Shown: piece after piece, positions 62,705 through 64,000 of the stretch
How positions within the stretch are numbered: position 1 is the first letter of the stretch
Layout: every line of letters begins with the position of its first letter
Source of the DNA: Streptomyces alfalfae
Lineage (GTDB): Bacteria > Actinomycetota > Actinomycetes > Streptomycetales > Streptomycetaceae
Length of the DNA stretch: 64,000 bases
NCBI RefSeq assembly: GCF_004127445.1
Contig: NZ_QEXM01000012.1
Coordinates: forward strand, 124,001 to 188,000
Reading direction: 5' to 3'
Notes under the pieces: model-generated
The model's input: the letters and a program-made list of their open reading frames with translations, nothing else
What the model was told of the DNA's origin: nothing
The model's database searches: none
Position numbers and translations under genes: made by a program

Positions 62705-64000
62705 GTGCCACACCTGCAGATCTCGATCGACCGTGACTCGAGCCGCCAACTGGCGGGACAGATAAGGGACTCGGTGAAGGGGGCCATCGAACGGCGGCGT
62801 CTCGCACCGGGCACCAGACTGCCGTCGACCCGCCAGCTCGCCGCCGACCTCGGCGTCTCCCGCAGCGTCGCGGTGGAGGCGTACGAGCAGTTGTGCGCCG
62901 AGGGGTATCTGCGCGCGCGGCGCGGCGCGGGCACCGTGGTCGCGGACGTGGACACGGGCGGCGGTTCACCGGTGACCTCCCCGCTGATCGCCGGCGCGGA
63001 CGGCAGGCCCGGCCTGCTCGACCTGCGCACCGGGGCGACCGACGTGAGCCTGTTCCCGCGCCGGGAATGGCTCGCCGCCGTGTCGGACGCGATCGGCAAC
63101 GCCAGTCTGCGCGATCTGGGTTACGCGCCGCCCTCCGGGCTTCCGCAGACCCGGCAGGTCCTCGCCGGCTACCTCGGCCGCGTCTGCGCGGTGGAGGCCG
63201 CGCCGGAGTGCGTCACGCTCACGGCGGGTTTCGCCCAGGGCCTCTCCCTGCTCTGCCAGACGCTGCTGCGGCGCGGCATACGCGAGCTGGCCGTCGAGGA
63301 ACCGGGGCACCCGGGGCAGCGCGCCTTCATCGCCTCGCTGGGGATGACGCCCGTGTCCGCGCCGGTCGACGAACACGGTCTGCGGGTCGACGCGCTGGCC
63401 CGCACCGGCGCACGGGCGGTCCTGGTGACGCCCGCGTGCCAGTTCCCGACCGGCGCGCGGATGAGCCCGGAGCGCCGCCAGGCGCTCGTGGCCTGGGCGC
63501 GCGAGGTGGACGGGCTGGTGATCGAGGACGACTTCGACGGCGCGCTCGCGTTCGGCCAGCGGCCACCGGCGCTCCAGTCCCTGGCCCCCGAGCGGGTCGT
63601 GTACGCGGGCAGCGCCAGCAAGACCCTGGCGCCAGGGCTGCGGCTCGGCTGGCTGGTGGTGCCGTCCGCCGTGCTGCCCGGCGTCGAGGCCGTCCGCGCC
63701 ACGGTGGACCTCGGCCTGTCCACCATCGACCAGCTGGCGCTCGCCCGGTTCATCGAGAACGGCCAACTGGACCGGCACGTCCGCGCCCTGCGGGCCCATC
63801 TGCGGCGGCGTCAGGAGGCCTTCGAGTCGGCCCTGCACGATCACCTGCCGCCGGCCCGGGTCGCGAACGTCGCGGCGGGTCTGCAGACCTATGTGCGGCT
63901 GCCACCCGGCCTGGACGAGGCCCAGATGGTCGGCGCCGCCTTCCGGAGGAACGTCCTGGTGTGGGGCGGCGCGCACTACCGCCACGACGCCGACGCGACG
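62705..64000 (+). CDS. MocR-type (GntR-aminotransferase) regulator, right flank of cluster 2, 3' end beyond window
   Basis: 432 codons are visible, running off the window end. The GntR winged helix covers about residues 8-75 (APGTRLPSTRQLAADLGVSR), and the aminotransferase-like domain follows, with the PLP lysine in GSASKTLAPGLR near residue 304 and EDDFDGALAF as the cofactor Asp region. GTG at 62705 has a G-rich ribosome site (GGGGGGGA) about six bases upstream. It is divergent from the TrpE-like gene and likely controls it. It differs clearly in sequence from the left-hand MocR protein, so the two are not a recent duplication. Confidence 0.92.
   Translation, partial: MPHLQISIDRDSSRQLAGQIRDSVKGAIERRRLAPGTRLPSTRQLAADLGVSRSVAVEAYEQLCAEGYLRARRGAGTVVADVDTGGGSPVTSPLIAGADGRPGLLDLRTGATDVSLFPRREWLAAVSDAIGNASLRDLGYAPPSGLPQTRQVLAGYLGRVCAVEAAPECVTLTAGFAQGLSLLCQTLLRRGIRELAVEEPGHPGQRAFIASLGMTPVSAPVDEHGLRVDALARTGARAVLVTPACQFPTGARMSPERRQALVAWAREVDGLVIEDDFDGALAFGQRPPALQSLAPERVVYAGSASKTLAPGLRLGWLVVPSAVLPGVEAVRATVDLGLSTIDQLALARFIENGQLDRHVRALRAHLRRRQEAFESALHDHLPPARVANVAAGLQTYVRLPPGLDEAQMVGAAFRRNVLVWGGAHYRHDADAT

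Noticed and set aside
62199..62765. 188-codon plus-strand frame reaching into the MocR gene
   Set aside because: It is in a different frame from the MocR protein, whose GntR and aminotransferase motifs begin at GTG 62705 behind a G-rich ribosome site.

Overview
The window is high-GC actinomycete DNA, almost certainly Streptomyces. The evidence is very high third-position GC, GTG/TTG starts behind GGGGAGG-type ribosome sites, chains of ATGA/GTGA/TGATG-coupled genes, a rare TTA leucine codon in a megasynthase gene, and families typical of that genus. It holds two adjacent specialised-metabolite loci separated by an ordinary chromosomal stretch. I saw no tRNA, rRNA, CRISPR or insertion sequence.

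Region 1 (1 to about 32.8 kb) is a trans-acyltransferase hybrid polyketide/peptide locus. A 7,824-residue megasynthase (3131-26605, minus) reads KS-KR-MT-ACP / C-A(Gly)-PCP / KS-DH-KR-ACP / KS-DH*-ACP-MT-KR-ACP / KS0-KS-KR-ACP, with no AT domain in any module. It is translationally coupled to a second PKS that leaves the window at position 1. A divergent six-gene operon (27761-32773, plus) has the full set for methoxymalonyl-ACP (FkbK, FkbG, FkbJ, FkbI and FkbH types) plus an unusual KAS III-like protein. Chemically this order gives a gem-dimethyl beta-hydroxy acyl amide on glycine followed by a methylated diene. That matches the centre of the oxazolomycin family, so I read the locus as oxazolomycin-type (OzmH-like); the assignment is inference from architecture. 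A 1.15-kb gap between the two transcription units carries a perfect 15-bp palindrome and four tandem 12-bp repeats.

Region 2 (32.8 to 44.8 kb) looks like ordinary chromosome. It contains an MFS/nucleoside hydrolase operon with a divergent LacI regulator and two matching AACGTT-centred operators, a secreted M64 zinc peptidase, an XRE-TPR regulator, a Bcp peroxiredoxin, a FUSC-type membrane protein, a 14-helix MFS exporter and a small GNAT protein. Several genes end in clear hairpin terminators.

Region 3 (44.9 to 64.0 kb) is the least familiar part. It is a 15.6-kb minus-strand gene array between two MocR-type (GntR-aminotransferase) regulators. It encodes anthranilate-synthase-type components I and II, an SDR, a PaaK-like acyl-adenylating enzyme, a divergent prephenate-dehydratase-like protein, an amidohydrolase, two MFS exporters, a free-standing PheRS-type B3/B4 domain protein, an ATP-grasp ligase, a TrpB-like PLP enzyme, a flavodoxin-type reductase, a cupin, a chorismate mutase and a UbiD-type decarboxylase. 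Together they suggest a chorismate-derived amino acid or dipeptide-like product. The B3/B4 protein is a candidate tRNA trans-editing self-protection factor. I do not recognise this gene set as a characterised pathway, and it is the best candidate here for an undescribed system.
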